Positions 49,159 to 60,744 are shown, counted from the stretch's first letter. The stretch: 64,000 nucleotides of DNA from Atopsyche davidsoni (GCA_022113835.1 JAILWY010000013.1:15672001-15736000); one strand, 5' to 3'. Translations and numbers: made by a program. Notes: generated by a model from the letters alone, not told the origin.

Positions 49159-50560
49159 GGAAGGGAACCGCGTCGTCAAGTTAGAGCGACCGCAGCCAGG
49201 ATTATTTCCTGGAGTTGAGGAAGGGAACCGCGTCGTCAAGTTAGAGCGACCGCAGCCAGGATTATTTCCTGGAGTTGAGGAAGGGAACCGCGTCGTCAGG
49301 TTAGAGCGACCGCAGCCAGGATTATTTTCTGGAGTTGAGGAAGGGAACCGAGTCGTCAAGTTAGAGCGACCGCAGCCAGGATTATTTCCTGGAGTTGAGG
49401 AAGGGAACCGCGTCGTCAAGTTAGAGCGACCGCCGCCAGGATTATTTCCTGGAGTTGAGGAAGGGAACCGCGTCGTCAAGTTAGAGCGACCGCCGCCAGG
49501 ATTATTTCCTGGAGTTGAGGAAGGGAACCGCGTCGTCAAGTTAGAGCGACCGCCGCCAGGATTATTTCCTGGAGTTGAGGAAGGGAACCGCGTCGTCAAG
49601 TTAGAGCGACCGCAGCCAGGATTATTTCCTGGAGTTGAGGAAGGGAACCGCGTCGTCAGGTTAGAGCGACCGCAGCCAGGATTATTTCCTGGAGTTGAGG
49701 AAGGGAACCGCGTCGTCAAGTTAGAGCGACCGCAACCAGGATTATTTCCTGGAGTTGAGGAAGGGGACTGCGTCGTCAAGTTAGAACGATCGCAGAACGG
49801 CTTTCAAAGGAAGGCCAGAGAGATGGGCCGAGCGCCATCTCAAAAAGACTGCGTCGTCAGGTTAGAACGACCGCAGGAAACGGAAGCGGTGTCAAAACAA
49901 GATGACGGTTCATCATGTGTAGTGGCGCCAACAAAGCGACATTTTTCATTAAAGGAAAAAAGTCGAAATTTAAGAGAAACATATCTTGCGGTTAGAAAAA
50001 GATTTCTCGACTTAGAACTTCGGACTCAAGATAATAAAAGGAGAGTAGAATATTCAATATTCAGGTTAGGACATTTGCTGGAGTGCGACCCTCCCAGTGA
50101 AGATGAGTTCGTATCATCTTTACCTCGTCATGCGGCGTACAAACAGTTAACTGTTTGTACACCGCACGTTGTACGTAAGTACAACTACAAGGTTCAGGTA
50201 ATTTTAAATTCATTCTACGTAGACAAGTTAATTACGGGAACTGACACCATTGAACAAGCGAAAAAATTAAAATCGGATTTAGTTGAAATTTTAAGTATTA
50301 TAGAAAAATCATTAGGTAGTTTCCGACCTCCTTTCCTTAACACCAGCCCATTCCTGATCGGTACGTCACTAGTAAGCACGCCGCAAAAAGACGTACGGGA
50401 GACATCTTTCAATCGACAAGATCGATACAAAATGTTTACACACATGATTTTTTGTTTTTGGAATCGATGGAAACGGAGTATTTGGGACAACTACAGGAGC
50501 GGTCCAAATGGACCAACAAGGGGAGACGAGAGATCCAGCAAGGGGACTTGGTCATCCTGA
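49106..50560 (+). pseudogene. Open frame: 20-residue repeats fused to BEL/Pao pol fragments
   Basis: This frame stays open for 484 codons. About eleven copies of a 20-residue repeat (VVKLERPQPGLFPGVEEGNR) are followed by a Lys-rich segment. Next comes a reverse-transcriptase piece with FYVDKLITGTDTIEQAKKL, where the catalytic YVDD reads YVDK. Then it jumps directly to the pol C-terminal domain (SPFLIG, NRQDRYKMFTHMIFCFWNRW). It is +1 relative to gag and has its own ATG at 49823. With RNase H and the integrase core deleted and the active site changed, it cannot be a working polymerase. Confidence 0.75.
49111..49790 (+). repeat. 60-bp minisatellite inside the retrotransposon, ~11 copies
   Basis: Strict 60-bp period. 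Unit begins GTCGTCAAGTTAGAGCGACC and ends GAGTTGAGGAAGGGAACCGC. Most units differ by 0-3 substitutions (CAGCC/CCGCC, AAG/AGG). A lone diverged half unit recurs at 49849-49876. The minus strand is open through the array (235 codons), which I take as a by-product. Confidence 0.97.
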
Positions 50561-50781
50561 AGGAAGACAACGTTCAGCCACTACACTGGCCGATGGGGCG
50601 TGTCACGAGCCTACATCCAGGAGCAGACGGCTGTGTGCGAGTAGTTGATATTCGCACAGCCAAGGGGAGTACTACACGAGCAGTCCACAGAGTTGTTTTG
50701 TTGCCAATGGACGACGTAGAAAACAAGTCAGTGGAAGAAAACTCTAAAGTGAATGTCATCAAAAATGACAAGTGTTTATAA
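50452..50781 (+). pseudogene. BEL/Pao pol C-terminal domain (DUF5641-like), frameshifted
   Basis: Continues the pol C-terminus after a one-base frameshift near 50470-50490. It reads YLGQLQERSKWTNKGRR, then GDLVILKEDNVQPLHWPMGR and VRVVDIRTAKGSTTRAVHRV. This is the conserved W-rich domain at the end of BEL/Pao integrases (GDLVxIKDDNxPPLxWPLGRV...HPGxDGxVRVV.VRT). The stop is at 50779-50781. Confidence 0.9.
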
Positions 50782-51136
50782 ATCAGTGCTGATGCACTCA
50801 GTGCAATCCAAGAGGGATTGGAGACTCATAAGTGGAAAAGGGACCACAGTTTTAGATTTATTTTACTTTGTAATTTATTTCATGTTAGGTTAAGCTTTAT
50901 GATTACGAAATAACGTAACGAAATAACTTTAAAGTGAAACAAACAGTGAACGTCATCAAAGATGACAAGTGTTTATAAATCAGGTGCTGATGCACTCAGT
51001 GAAATTCAGGATGGATTAGAGACCACGGAATGGACTCCTAAGTGGAAAAGGGACCGCGGTTTTAGTGATTATCGTTTTGACTTTGTAATTTATTTTCCAT
51101 GTTAGGTTAAGCTTTATGATTTATGAAATAACGCGG
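50749..51136 (+). repeat. ~197-bp tandem duplication in the 3' untranslated region
   Basis: Copy 1 begins at about 50749 (GTGAATGTCATCAAAAATGA) and copy 2 at about 50946 (GTGAACGTCATCAAAGATGA). Both contain CAAGTGTTTATAAATCAG, GATGCACTCAGTG and TGTTAGGTTAAGCTTTATGA. The copies differ by substitutions and a short insertion. Confidence 0.8.
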
Positions 51137-51183
51137 ATGTAATGTCGATTAAGGAAGAAAAAACTATGAGATAGTGATTTCTT

Positions 51184-51194
51184 GGGGGGAAGTA
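51184..51194 (+). other. Polypurine tract
   Basis: GGGGGGAAGTA directly precedes the TG of the 3' LTR, the position where plus-strand DNA synthesis is primed. Confidence 0.75.
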
Positions 51195-51619
51195 TGTACG
51201 ATTTTAAGGATGGTACCACCATCTATGTATGAGCTATCAAAGTGGTGATAGCTCAGGGAACTGTTTTGCGAGCCATGTGACATATGAGTCATATGACGGC
51301 GAATTTATGGCCTAGAGAGGGGGGGGCAGTGGCGTATAAAAGAGCGGGCTGGCCTGCAGCTCATTCTCTTTTCTCTCTATTTCTCTATTTCTCTATATTC
51401 TCAGTTCTTCCCTATTCTCTTATTGTTAAGTGATATTTATATTGTAATAAAAACGGAAATCATAAAATCCGAATTTTAATGAAGAACGAGACGTGCATCA
51501 TAACTCAAAGTGAAATAACGACCATTAATCCCGGTCGAGTAACGAGCCGAAGATCGTACATGTGTGGGCTGAATTTACAACTCAGCGGGATCCACGCATG
51601 CTGCGGATCGGCGCGTCCA
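51195..51619 (+). repeat. 3' LTR of the BEL/Pao element
   Basis: Starts TGTACGATTTTAAGG and ends GGCGCGTCCA. Same length as the 5' LTR, with one visible difference (second base G versus A). AATAAA at 51446-51451. It is followed without any duplication by the truncated Tigger MITE. Confidence 0.92.
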
Positions 51620-51992
51620 CCCCGCTTTACGCGACCCCGTTATGCGCGGTTTCACTATAACGCGAATTTCAAATTTCGCATTAAAATGCCTCGCATTACG
51701 CGAATTTCTTATTTTAAGAATGTGTATAAACATAATGTGGTCATTGACTTCTCTTAACAATTAAAAACAGCGTTGGGTGCTATAAAAAAAAATAGATGTA
51801 TTTTTCAGTAAAATGTTTTTAGTTCTGCATAAAGTGTTTTTAGAATTAAAGTGATTGATTAAAATGATTCGTATTTTTTTGTATTAAGTTTTGATTATGC
51901 ATGTATGTTTAATCGTAAACCCTGATATACGCGAATTTCACTTAACGTGATTTTACCGGAACGTATCCCTCGCGTAAAGCGGGGTATTACTG
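51620..51992. mobile_element. Tigger/pogo-type MITE, first 8 bp missing
   Basis: Homologous to 30659-31079 throughout, with several small deletions. The left end begins at CCCCGCTTTACGCGACC, lacking the terminal CAGTAATA; that boundary is the end of the 3' LTR. The right end GCGGGGTATTACTG is intact and followed by TA. Confidence 0.88.
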
Positions 51993-52798
51993 TAATTTTA
52001 TAAAAACACGACCAATAAAAATATTTAATAAAATATATATATATATATATATATATTACTTTTGAATGATTATCTCCCAATATTAATATCAGCAACTATG
52101 ACAAAAACTAAAAAATTAAAACAGATCTTTAATTAAAAGTGTGTTTATTGAATCCGGATGTGTCAATTAAAAGTTGTCATTATTCAAAGCGCATGTGGCG
52201 GTCGGTCGGTCGGTCTTAGGGCATAAATTCAGGTTGCATATTAAATATGTATATCAGTATAAATATTTTTATTTATAATACATTTTAATTGGACAGTGTA
52301 TTTGAATATAATGCATAAATGGTGTCTAAATCTGAGAGATAAACGAAAAAGTCGGTCGGTTGCATTACGCGGGAGAAGGAAGACGCAATGCCGCATTCTC
52401 GTATATCATACAACGCCTCAATAATTACCAAGTCGGCCTAATCGCTTCTCCCTCGCACGGCTAATTACTGCCGCAGCATAAGTGGGACGGAGCTAATGCC
52501 GCAGCTGGTGAAAATAGAAAATGCACTCAATCGTCACCTGCCGATAGCCATAGGAAATCAAACACAAATCATACTGTGCCAATGCGCATTTGTATATTTA
52601 AACAAAATTATCTTAATCTTACTCGGAATCACCGATTTCTATCGAAACAAAAACCTTTAATCTTTAAAAAAAAGTATTGTATGACAACTACTTAAAAACT
52701 ATCGAAAAAAAAAATTTATTCAAGATAATGTAAAAACCACTATATAATACAATTCAAATAAAAAAAAGTACCCCTACTTGATTTAAATTAATGATTAC
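51993..52798. other. Non-coding stretch with (TA)n tract
   Basis: 52030-52056 is a (TA)n microsatellite. 52195-52217 is a short (GGTC)n run. 52360-52560 is GC-richer, with CGGCTAATTACTGCCGCAGC, and may be regulatory. No gene recognised. Confidence 0.4.
52360..52560. promoter_or_regulatory. Possible conserved regulatory block
   Basis: GC-richer interval with two CCGCAGC motifs around a TAATTA core, and CTCAATAATTACC. It is not part of a recognised repeat. Inference from composition and motifs. Confidence 0.22.
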
Positions 52799-53103
52799 TA
52801 ATATGATTAGGCACATTAGTTCATATACAGAAGATGATTTAAAGAAACTCTCAGAAAAATATCATCGTGATTTGTGTGGGATTTGAACCCACATCTCCTG
52901 GTTTACATGACCGGTGTACGAACCATGTAAACCAGGAGATGTGGGTTCAAATCCCACACAAATCACGATGATATTTTTCTGAGAGTTTCTTTAAATCATC
53001 TTCTATATATGAACTAATGTGCCTTATCATATTAGTAATAATATAATAAACCCGTAATAGGTAATAAATACGCATCTGATTGACCAATCCATAAATAGAT
53101 ATA
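52799..53103 (+). mobile_element. Palindromic (head-to-head) tRNA-SINE, copy 2
   Basis: The left arm starts ACTAATATGATTAGGCAC like copies 1 and 3. The two arms pair over more than 100 bp around an asymmetric centre (ACCGGTGTACGAA present only on the left side). The right arm has a clean T-arm: GTGGG, loop TTCAAAT, CCCAC, then ACAAATCACGA. The shared tail with GTAATAGGTAATAAATACGC follows. Flanks AAATTAATGATTAC (52785-52798) and AAATTAATGACTTAC (53104-53118) are an imperfect target-site duplication around the whole unit. Confidence 0.85.
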
Positions 53104-53118
53104 AAATTAATGACTTAC

Positions 53119-54972
53119 AAAAATTTTCCCACGTGCTACTTTTAAAATTCATTCCCATCAATCGATTAAAAATTTTTTTTTTTTTATTCGAATCAATCGG
53201 TTAATGAAAAGTTTTTCCCACCCCTAGCTCATTGCACACAGCTCGCACGTTCCGCAATCACCTGCCTCGATCCTTGCCGCAGTGATGAGCTGGGAAGCCT
53301 AAACACAATTCCCCGTACCAGTTTACTTTCAGCTAAATCGACCTGTGCACTTTGTCTATTAGTAAGGAACACGATTTATACTTTTTATAACTCATAAATA
53401 ATGTAAGGTTATTTTATAGCTTTCGCGTAGGTACACGATAGATACTGAAATTGCTAAATAATTATAATAAGGTATATTTATGTATTTCAATATACATTAA
53501 ACCGATGGTTATCATTTTTGCTTGCTGAACATGAAGCTTCGAGTGGAAACAATGAGTTTCTTTTTTTTTATGAAAATGTAGAATACCTTACAAAAGCAAA
53601 AGTATTGCATTTATTTTAGGAGACTATTGGAGGAAAAGTAAGCACGCTTACCACCAAACCATGAAACGGTTAATCAAACATGTAACACGCATTGATATCC
53701 AAAATACATATCTGTAAATAATTAACTGAAAAGTTTTGATAATTATCTTATTAATTTTTTTAGATTTCCCTAGCAACAAGAGCGCGTATTGAATAAATCA
53801 ATTCTGATGTTATTCGGTAAATTAGTTGCCAAATCCCGCATGTTTATAACCAACAATGCCAAAAGCACGATCAGTTTTTTTCAACAAAATTCATCTTCGA
53901 TCCGGTCTCGGCATAAGACGCTGTGCCCTTTCTTCCGATATATTTCACTAATACATTTTTTTATTCGCGAAAAGGCGTATAAATAATTTATGGCCATAAA
54001 CGTGTCGTGGGTAGGGTGACATGAAAAATGAGATACATAAAATGGAAACATACTCAATCTTTTGGCTTTCATATTTTTTTACCGCTTTTCTGAAGTCAAT
54101 ACCTAATGCGAAATCAATTCCAGATGCTGTGTGTACACACACCCATGCTAACTCTTTGCAGTTATAGTAAATATTTGCTAGTGATTTCTAAAAGCTTGCC
54201 AATCGCCATTTTACAAAACCCTGACTCTGCCCATTCCGTGCATCTTTATTTTCAGCCTTAGTGAGCACATATTGTATTGAAGACATAATGATGTAAGATT
54301 GGCGATTCCACTTTATCCACTCTCAACAATCGCACAAATTGCATTCAACTCTCTAATAAAAAAAAGTGATGTTCTTTACATCCACAATATATATTTTAGA
54401 TTCATTCCTGAAACCGAAACTAAGGCGTGATTATATGAATAATTTTATATTCAAATAACTCAAAGAAAATCAATGTTTATTGATAATAGAATTTTTTTAA
54501 ACGATAAACAATAAGTGGTGAGTCCTTAATTTAGGTTTTTTTACCACATTTTTATTTTTTACTTAAAATTTTACACCTTACAAGCACATCTACAGTGGTT
54601 CATTTATCATCTCATCGCCCCCGCGCGTGTTGGGGCGCGTAATTACTCATATTTATTAGTTCCATTACGCCTCGCCGCCCTCCCTGGTACATCTTTACAT
54701 CCCCGACATTATTTACAGTAAGATAGATACCCGCTACCTATAAAATATACTTACTTACGTCATATTTCTTTCAAAAAATCGTAAGTCAGAGAAAAAGGGG
54801 GAGAGTGAGATTAAAATCTCAGCTGCCATAAAAGTCTCTCGCCAAAGTCGGAAACCTATGGATTCGTGCTTTGAGACGATTGGAATCCAAGACCTTTAAT
54901 AATTCACACATAAAATAATACTATTTTAATGATCACACAACATAATGTTATTATCATTAATAAAAACAACTT
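53119..54972. other. Non-coding stretch
   Basis: 53230-53320 is GC-richer. 54595-54720 is GC-rich with GCGTAATTACTCAT (TAATTA core) and may be regulatory. No gene recognised. Confidence 0.35.
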
Positions 54973-54976
54973 TTAA

Positions 54977-55172
54977 CCCTTTGAACTCCGGACTTTTTTT
55001 TGTTTGTTTTTTTTTTTATTCAACAATGTGAATACGTCCGAATGGCAGCAATTACTTTGCAAAACTGACAAAAAAGGTTTATACCTGCTCTAATACGCAG
55101 CTAGACTTCTTATAGGGTAAAAAATAAAAGGTGCACTATGGCGACCTATAGTCGCAAACGGAGTGGAAAGGG
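54977..55172. mobile_element. piggyBac-type MITE
   Basis: A 196-bp element with ends CCCTTTGAACTCCG and CGGAGTGGAAAGGG, flanked on both sides by TTAA (54973-54976 and 55173-55176), the piggyBac target. The interior includes a GCGACCTATAGTCGC hairpin near the right end. No transposase. Confidence 0.75.
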
Positions 55173-55176
55173 TTAA

Positions 55177-58001
55177 AATAGGTTTATCTTTAATCCACGA
55201 GTGGGCTTTTTATGATTGCTCTAATAAATAATGGATTTAAAAAGCCCACTCAAACCCGGAACCTTACAGGTCGACAAACAAACATACTAGCCGTTACGTA
55301 CGATGCAGTTCATAAATTTTATAGTTCACTGAACAAGTAATTGGATATTCCATGCGTTTTAATTAAAAATAAACAACCGACCACAGTTAGCTGCAGTACT
55401 GATATTTTCCAGCTGAATGAATTTTCCAGTAGAGAACACGTCTTAATTTTTACCTTCGTGTGCATATTTTTAAAGCGTGGTATTTCATTTGTGAAATAAT
55501 AATACTCGTAAACAAACCAAAGCTGCTACAAATCGTTAATTTTTAATTGCATGGTAAAAAATAATAAGAAATTCTATAAAAATGCAACGCTTTTCCAGAT
55601 CATTTTTTTCTTCGTGTATTGTAGATATTTTGCAATATTAATTTTTTTTTCTCTACTTCGCTTTTCTTAGATTTTTTAGTTATGCAGCAGGTATTTATAA
55701 TACTAATGTGAAGGCTTGTGCCAAAAATTCAATAGTCGGTAGACGGCCACCCCGTAATACAAAAGCTTTGCTAGCTTTACTTTTCTAAAGAAAAACTGAA
55801 TCCAGTTTTCTTGTTTCTGACATCTTGGTTCAATTTTTTATATTTATATTTTTCCAGATGATATATTTTTTCGGTCCCGCCGTTGGGACCATCTTCAGGG
55901 ATTTGTCGGAGGACTGAAAGCAGCTCAACACCCAAGAAAACAAATACTCTAATAACGGCTCACAAAACCTCCGAGCACACAATTTTTTTCAATTTTTATT
56001 TATACTAATTCAAGCCATAGATTTTAGACGTCTGACTAGTTTCAACTGTGCTGTGAACAAACATTGTTTATCTCAGGAAAACGGAGAAAACGAAATAACA
56101 AGTTCTCTTTGTATTCATTATTCCCGCACGAACCTTTCATGCTTTATTTACTCCGACTGTATTATCTAAGTCCACACAAAAAATGTATAAATATATTTTC
56201 GATTGTGGATAGGCGACGTAATGGCATGTAGCACAACACCGATTATTCACTTTCAATATTTATTCGCATATACTCAGTGGCATGCAGTAAATACATGCAG
56301 TGTACAAAAATCTGTATAAAAGTAGGGTTGATATAAAGAGCAACAGACCTTGTCCTATGTCTGAAAAAATAAAAACACATCGTCACATCCCTTAGTTTCG
56401 GTAAATTAAAAAGTTTCTCATTCAACCTTGCGTACTTATTAATACGTATGCGAGATAAAGCAACATTATTGGATGTTTTTTTAAAGCTTAACTACACTAT
56501 ACGAATAAGATGGCTTCAGTTCTGGAATGGAAAGGCTAGGCACATTAAAGAGTAGTTAGATAAAATATTAATTCGTATGAATTTGCTTATAAGCTGTGAA
56601 CTCTATCGTTGGTGGATTAATCAATGGTTTTATTGTATTTTAAAAAAGTGATAATTATAATTCGTTACCAACGCCATCACAACTTTCAACACAAGAAATA
56701 TACGCTATTGCGATCAATTACTTTACTCGTTATTACCACCTACTGGGTTCAGGTTAATTTCCATACCTGAAGATTTTGTAATAAGACCCATTGTCTCGTT
56801 TTTAGCATTGAATTGAGTCACCGCAATTCGTTTCGCAATTCACAATTTCCGTTATAAATGAAGCTGTGGAAGTATTCGCCTTTTATAAAAACCGTCATAT
56901 TTTTTTTTATTAACAATGACCATGAAACTTATCTTATTATTATAAAATATTGAAACGTTTTTTCAGCTTTCAAACGCAAACGATAAAACAGAATAAATAC
57001 GCATATTGCGAGAGGGAAAAAATAAAGAATAATATTTATAATAAACACATTCAATGGATTGACTTTTTGTGTATTTTACTGTATTTATAAAGAAGATTTT
57101 TTACTTTAGCTTTATGCCTTTATATAGTAACTTTTCTTTTCAGAGATCTTTTCAAAATACGACGATAACATGTTTTGTATGCAGTTACGTTTTGTTTACA
57201 TTTTATACTTCAATACTGTGCATTCTATTGAGATAGTAAATTTTCAATATCAATAAAAGTTTGAAATATAATATTAATTTTTGCATCCTGAAAGTATGTG
57301 AACTGTCAATTTTTTTTTTTAATATGCAATTATCTAGCATTCAAGCTATAATTTATCAAGCATTTTCGATGATAAATGCAATGCTCTTTTTATTTATATA
57401 TGATTTGTACTCGTCTAATAAATATTCGGTTCTTGGGTTTTAATTTTTTTGGGATGAAAACAGAGTGGCTGTCAACTTTACGCTCATTCCCATGTAACTA
57501 CAAAATATACTTAGGTTACCATATACAATTAAATTCCTTATAACTGAAATTATATAACATAAAAAAAATAAGTCTCGATTAACACCCAAGAACCGCATAT
57601 TCATTATATCAATGCCTGACAAACCCTGTCATTCATTCATCAATATTAATTTTAATCAAATATTTTTAAAACAGTAGGTATACAATTTCATATAAACTAA
57701 TTTTTGCAGCTCGAATTTTTGGTAACAGTGCTATTTTTATGGATATCTTCTTTTTTGTTTTTATTTTGTTATAAATTTGTCTTATATCAAGGCTGGTATT
57801 TATTTATTATTCGCTGTATTTATACAAATGCACGCTCATCAGTTCCACTAACGAACATGACTTTAAAATATTTACCTTTTGTAGGTTCCCAAAACTCGAT
57901 ACTCTCGAGGCGACGTTCCGCGGAAAGTAAGCTTCCTTCCATATTTGTACAATTCTTCACTTAGAAGTAGAAAATGTGTGACTTTCACGTGTTTGATTCT
58001 A
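55177..58001. other. Non-coding stretch
   Basis: 55870-55945 holds a TCGGTCCCGCCGTTGGGACC repeat with CATCTTCAGGG and later 'acacccaagaa', as at 46836-46950. A good isolated 3' splice-like tract (CTTTTCTTTTCAG) ends at 57143 without a recognisable exon. No gene. Confidence 0.35.
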
Positions 58002-58228
58002 CAGTAAAGCTGGACATAGACACGGAGATGATCCGAAGTGGCATGACAACCCCTACTTACCTCGCATGCTATCTTTTTCTAGTTTATTTTAAATTGAATT
58101 AAAGGCATTTATATTATTATTTTATTTAATATTTAAATCTAAATCCAAACGAAACCTGTAAACAATTGCTTTCTATTTTATAAACTCTTTGTAGCATACG
58201 CTACTATAGGTTTATGTCCAGCTTTACA
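58002..58228. mobile_element. Tc1-type MITE (TA target)
   Basis: A 227-bp element with inverted ends CAGTAAAGCTGGACATA and TATGTCCAGCTTTACA, flanked by TA (58000-58001 and 58229-58230). The right end differs by an indel and substitution in the last bases. No coding sequence. The superfamily is inferred from the CAGT start and TA flank. Confidence 0.6.
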
Positions 58229-59710
58229 TATTTTTTGTGGTGAATTAAGTTTTTAAAAATAATTGAAAATATTATGTTTAGTATGTATAAATCACTGGCA
58301 TGCTTTTTATGTATAAATTTTGTATGTAAGTACACTAGATACGTACGTTTATGAAATTTACTAGTAGAATGAGATAGATTTAGTAGTGTTTTCTTCTTCG
58401 TTCTTTCCAATTTGTGTATCAAGGTTTTTAAGACCTCTCATGTACGTATTTAATTTGTTCAATTGCATAACGCTCGATTCAATTAAGATCGTTGATAAGT
58501 TTGTTTTTTTTTTGTTAAAATAATAGCAGATAACCATTAAGGCTGCGCTTAAACTTCTTACATCATCTGAATTCAAAACAATGCTATCTCGTTTTATTTT
58601 AATTGGGTAATACATAATCTACAAGAGGTCATGCTTGACTTTTCACCTTGGATCTAGAATTTTTGAGAACGGATTATGCGAATTCATCAATGCATCGGCA
58701 TGATGTGCAAAACGCTAGATTATAAACTTACCTAGATATAAACAGAACAAACAGCTACTTTTGTGGTCTTCTGAATGTTTCTCGAGTTTACTTCAGCAAC
58801 GTCTGTTACGGTGACATACAATTTTGAATGCTATAAACTTAAGATGATAAAGTGCATGTTTCTTCTCAAATAACGAATCAATAAAAAAAACCAATTTATT
58901 TTATACTCTATTACTTATTGTTATTAGATTTTTAATAGGACTGCCTACTTCTATAGGAATGTACTGGTAACAGCATGTGGAATTCAGGTCTTCTAGAATA
59001 CTGTGTTTAAGTGTATTCATTATGTTGTCCCTTAAAGTAAGAGCTCTTTTCCAGGCGTAATTACTATCAGAACTCTTAGTGTTAGACTGATTTTTATGTA
59101 TAATTAAGTTTTTGTCGATTTTCGTTCAATTGGAATTTTATAGAAAATTATATTTTATACAGAAAATGGTTCATGGTACGTATACATATTTACTATCAAG
59201 CATCATCGTATGCGTTTTAAAACTATGTACTTTGTATTTTTACGAGCCACAAATTGGATGATGCTGATAATCTAAAAATAAGAGCGGATTTATTATTTTA
59301 TATATCCTGTGACATACAACCGTAGTAAGATCATCCGGACCGCCAGTTACGGGCCACAGATGGGCTTCAATAGGATGATTGCCTCTTGCTCGGCGAGGGC
59401 CTCGTCCTATGGCGACCATTGTTGCTACATTGTGGCATACGAGCGTTTGCGAACAATAGACTTTGAAAATAAAATTAAAAAAATATTTTGTTGCTAGATA
59501 CGTTCGCAGGTTTTAACACGACGCAGCATTACGCCCTAAAAAACCCATATTATCAAAAACTTTTAGGTCTTGTACTGCGTCAATTATTTTTATATTGAGT
59601 CATGTTTTATCGATTTTCTTTGAAATATTTCTAGTATAAAGGTGGTATTACTTTAATTTTTAAATTATCATGCAATGTTTTATCCTAATCTTAACAACAT
59701 GTCATGTTAA

Positions 59711-59779
59711 GCCGGGCGCGAACTTAATTACATTAACTTGAGAGTCGACTGTCTTAACCACTGAGCCAACAAGGCAACC
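59711..59779 (-). mobile_element. tRNA-like SINE head
   Basis: On the minus strand: GGTTGCCTTGTTGGCTCAGT (box A with TTGGCTCAGTGGTT at 59770-59757), then GTTCGCGCCCGGC (box B-like, 59723-59711), spaced as in a tRNA. It is degenerate and no functional cloverleaf is evident. Confidence 0.5.
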
Positions 59780-60169
59780 GTTGTAAACAGACAATATAAC
59801 TTAATAAAACAATGAACAATATTTCATTGTTATTTTACAGCAGTACATAATATACAACTGAAACCGGAGTTTTCAGTTTCTAAATTTTTTAAATACTTTT
59901 GTAAAACTCGTGACTAGTTTCGACAACCTTTACGTTGGCGTTATAACACTGTAGCTTTGTAGTTGTATTTTATAATGTGAATTTATAAATCAACATCTCA
60001 CATTATTTTTATTTAGATGTGTGATTCTTAGGACGCAACACTTAGTTAAAATTCCTCAGCTTTTATCGTAAAATAAAAAAGAAAACGACGTTAGCAAATA
60101 TTATATACGACTCGAACGTGTAATTGGATAAATAACACATATTTGTTGTGTACCTCTGAGACTATCGAT

Positions 60170-60400
60170 TTTCTCTAAGCGTACAGAAACCGATGCCTCC
60201 AATTTACTTTCTAAATGAGATATTGGTACTCCCTTGGCTTTGGGAAGCCAACCCTATTGTGCTCGCTATATTTAGGGTGAAATTAATCTAGAATGATCCG
60301 CGGCAAACCGACTGGAAAATGTCAAGAGCCAGGCAACTCGATAATCGCGCAAATTCTCTTGAGAACCCATTGACGTCAGATGTGCCTGACTTGCTACAAT
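60170..60400. promoter_or_regulatory. Possible regulatory block with CRE palindrome
   Basis: GC-richer interval containing the perfect palindrome TGACGTCA (60371-60378), the CREB/ATF site, and GATCCGCGGCAAACC. It is not in a known repeat. Regulatory role is inferred. Confidence 0.25.
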
Positions 60401-60744
60401 TTTAAAATAATCATTTGACTATTATTGTGCATATTTCATAATGATTATGACTGTTTAGTTGTAGACGCGCGTACAAACATATCTGTCTCATGCCGTATAA
60501 AGAAGAAATATTTTTTCCAACCTTATTTCTATATAAACTATACAAGCGTATAAATATATGAGCCAGCCTTTTTATCAAAATTAGGCGTTTTTTTTATCGA
60601 TTTAAATAAAAGTGAAAACCCAGTGTAACCGAAACAAATATAATGGTTAATATCTTGAAATACCCGTCAGCTTATAACAAGGTTCAACAACAATTTAATA
60701 AATCAGGTACGGACCCAAAAACACCTGCATTAAATATAGTTGAT

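Larger units (their letters stand above)
47763..51619 (+). mobile_element. BEL/Pao LTR retrotransposon, internally deleted
   Basis: Two 425-bp LTRs (47763-48187 and 51195-51619) bracket about 3 kb of interior. The order is primer-binding-type site, gag N-terminus, 60-bp minisatellite, reverse-transcriptase fragment, integrase C-terminal domain, 200-bp tandem duplication, polypurine tract. The central RT, RNase H, protease and integrase core are missing, so it depends on a helper. The LTRs differ at only one visible base, so integration or gene conversion was recent. No target-site duplication is found: 5' flank TTCAA, 3' flank CCCCG. Confidence 0.92.

Noticed and set aside
49072..49779. 235-codon minus-strand frame (SSTPGNNPG repeats) as a secreted repeat protein
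   Set aside because: It is the antisense of the 60-bp array inside a retrotransposon, and the sense strand carries recognisable gag/pol frames around it.
49111..49790. CRISPR-like array
   Set aside because: The 60-bp units are contiguous without unique spacers and lie in a eukaryotic retrotransposon.
57130..57230. Exon after the strong CTTTTCTTTTCAG acceptor at 57143
   Set aside because: No consensus donor follows and the reading frames are AT-rich without coding character.
59309..59497. 62-codon frame in a GC-richer patch
   Set aside because: All frames in the patch are partly open and none matches a family; a decayed repeat is possible but cannot be supported.
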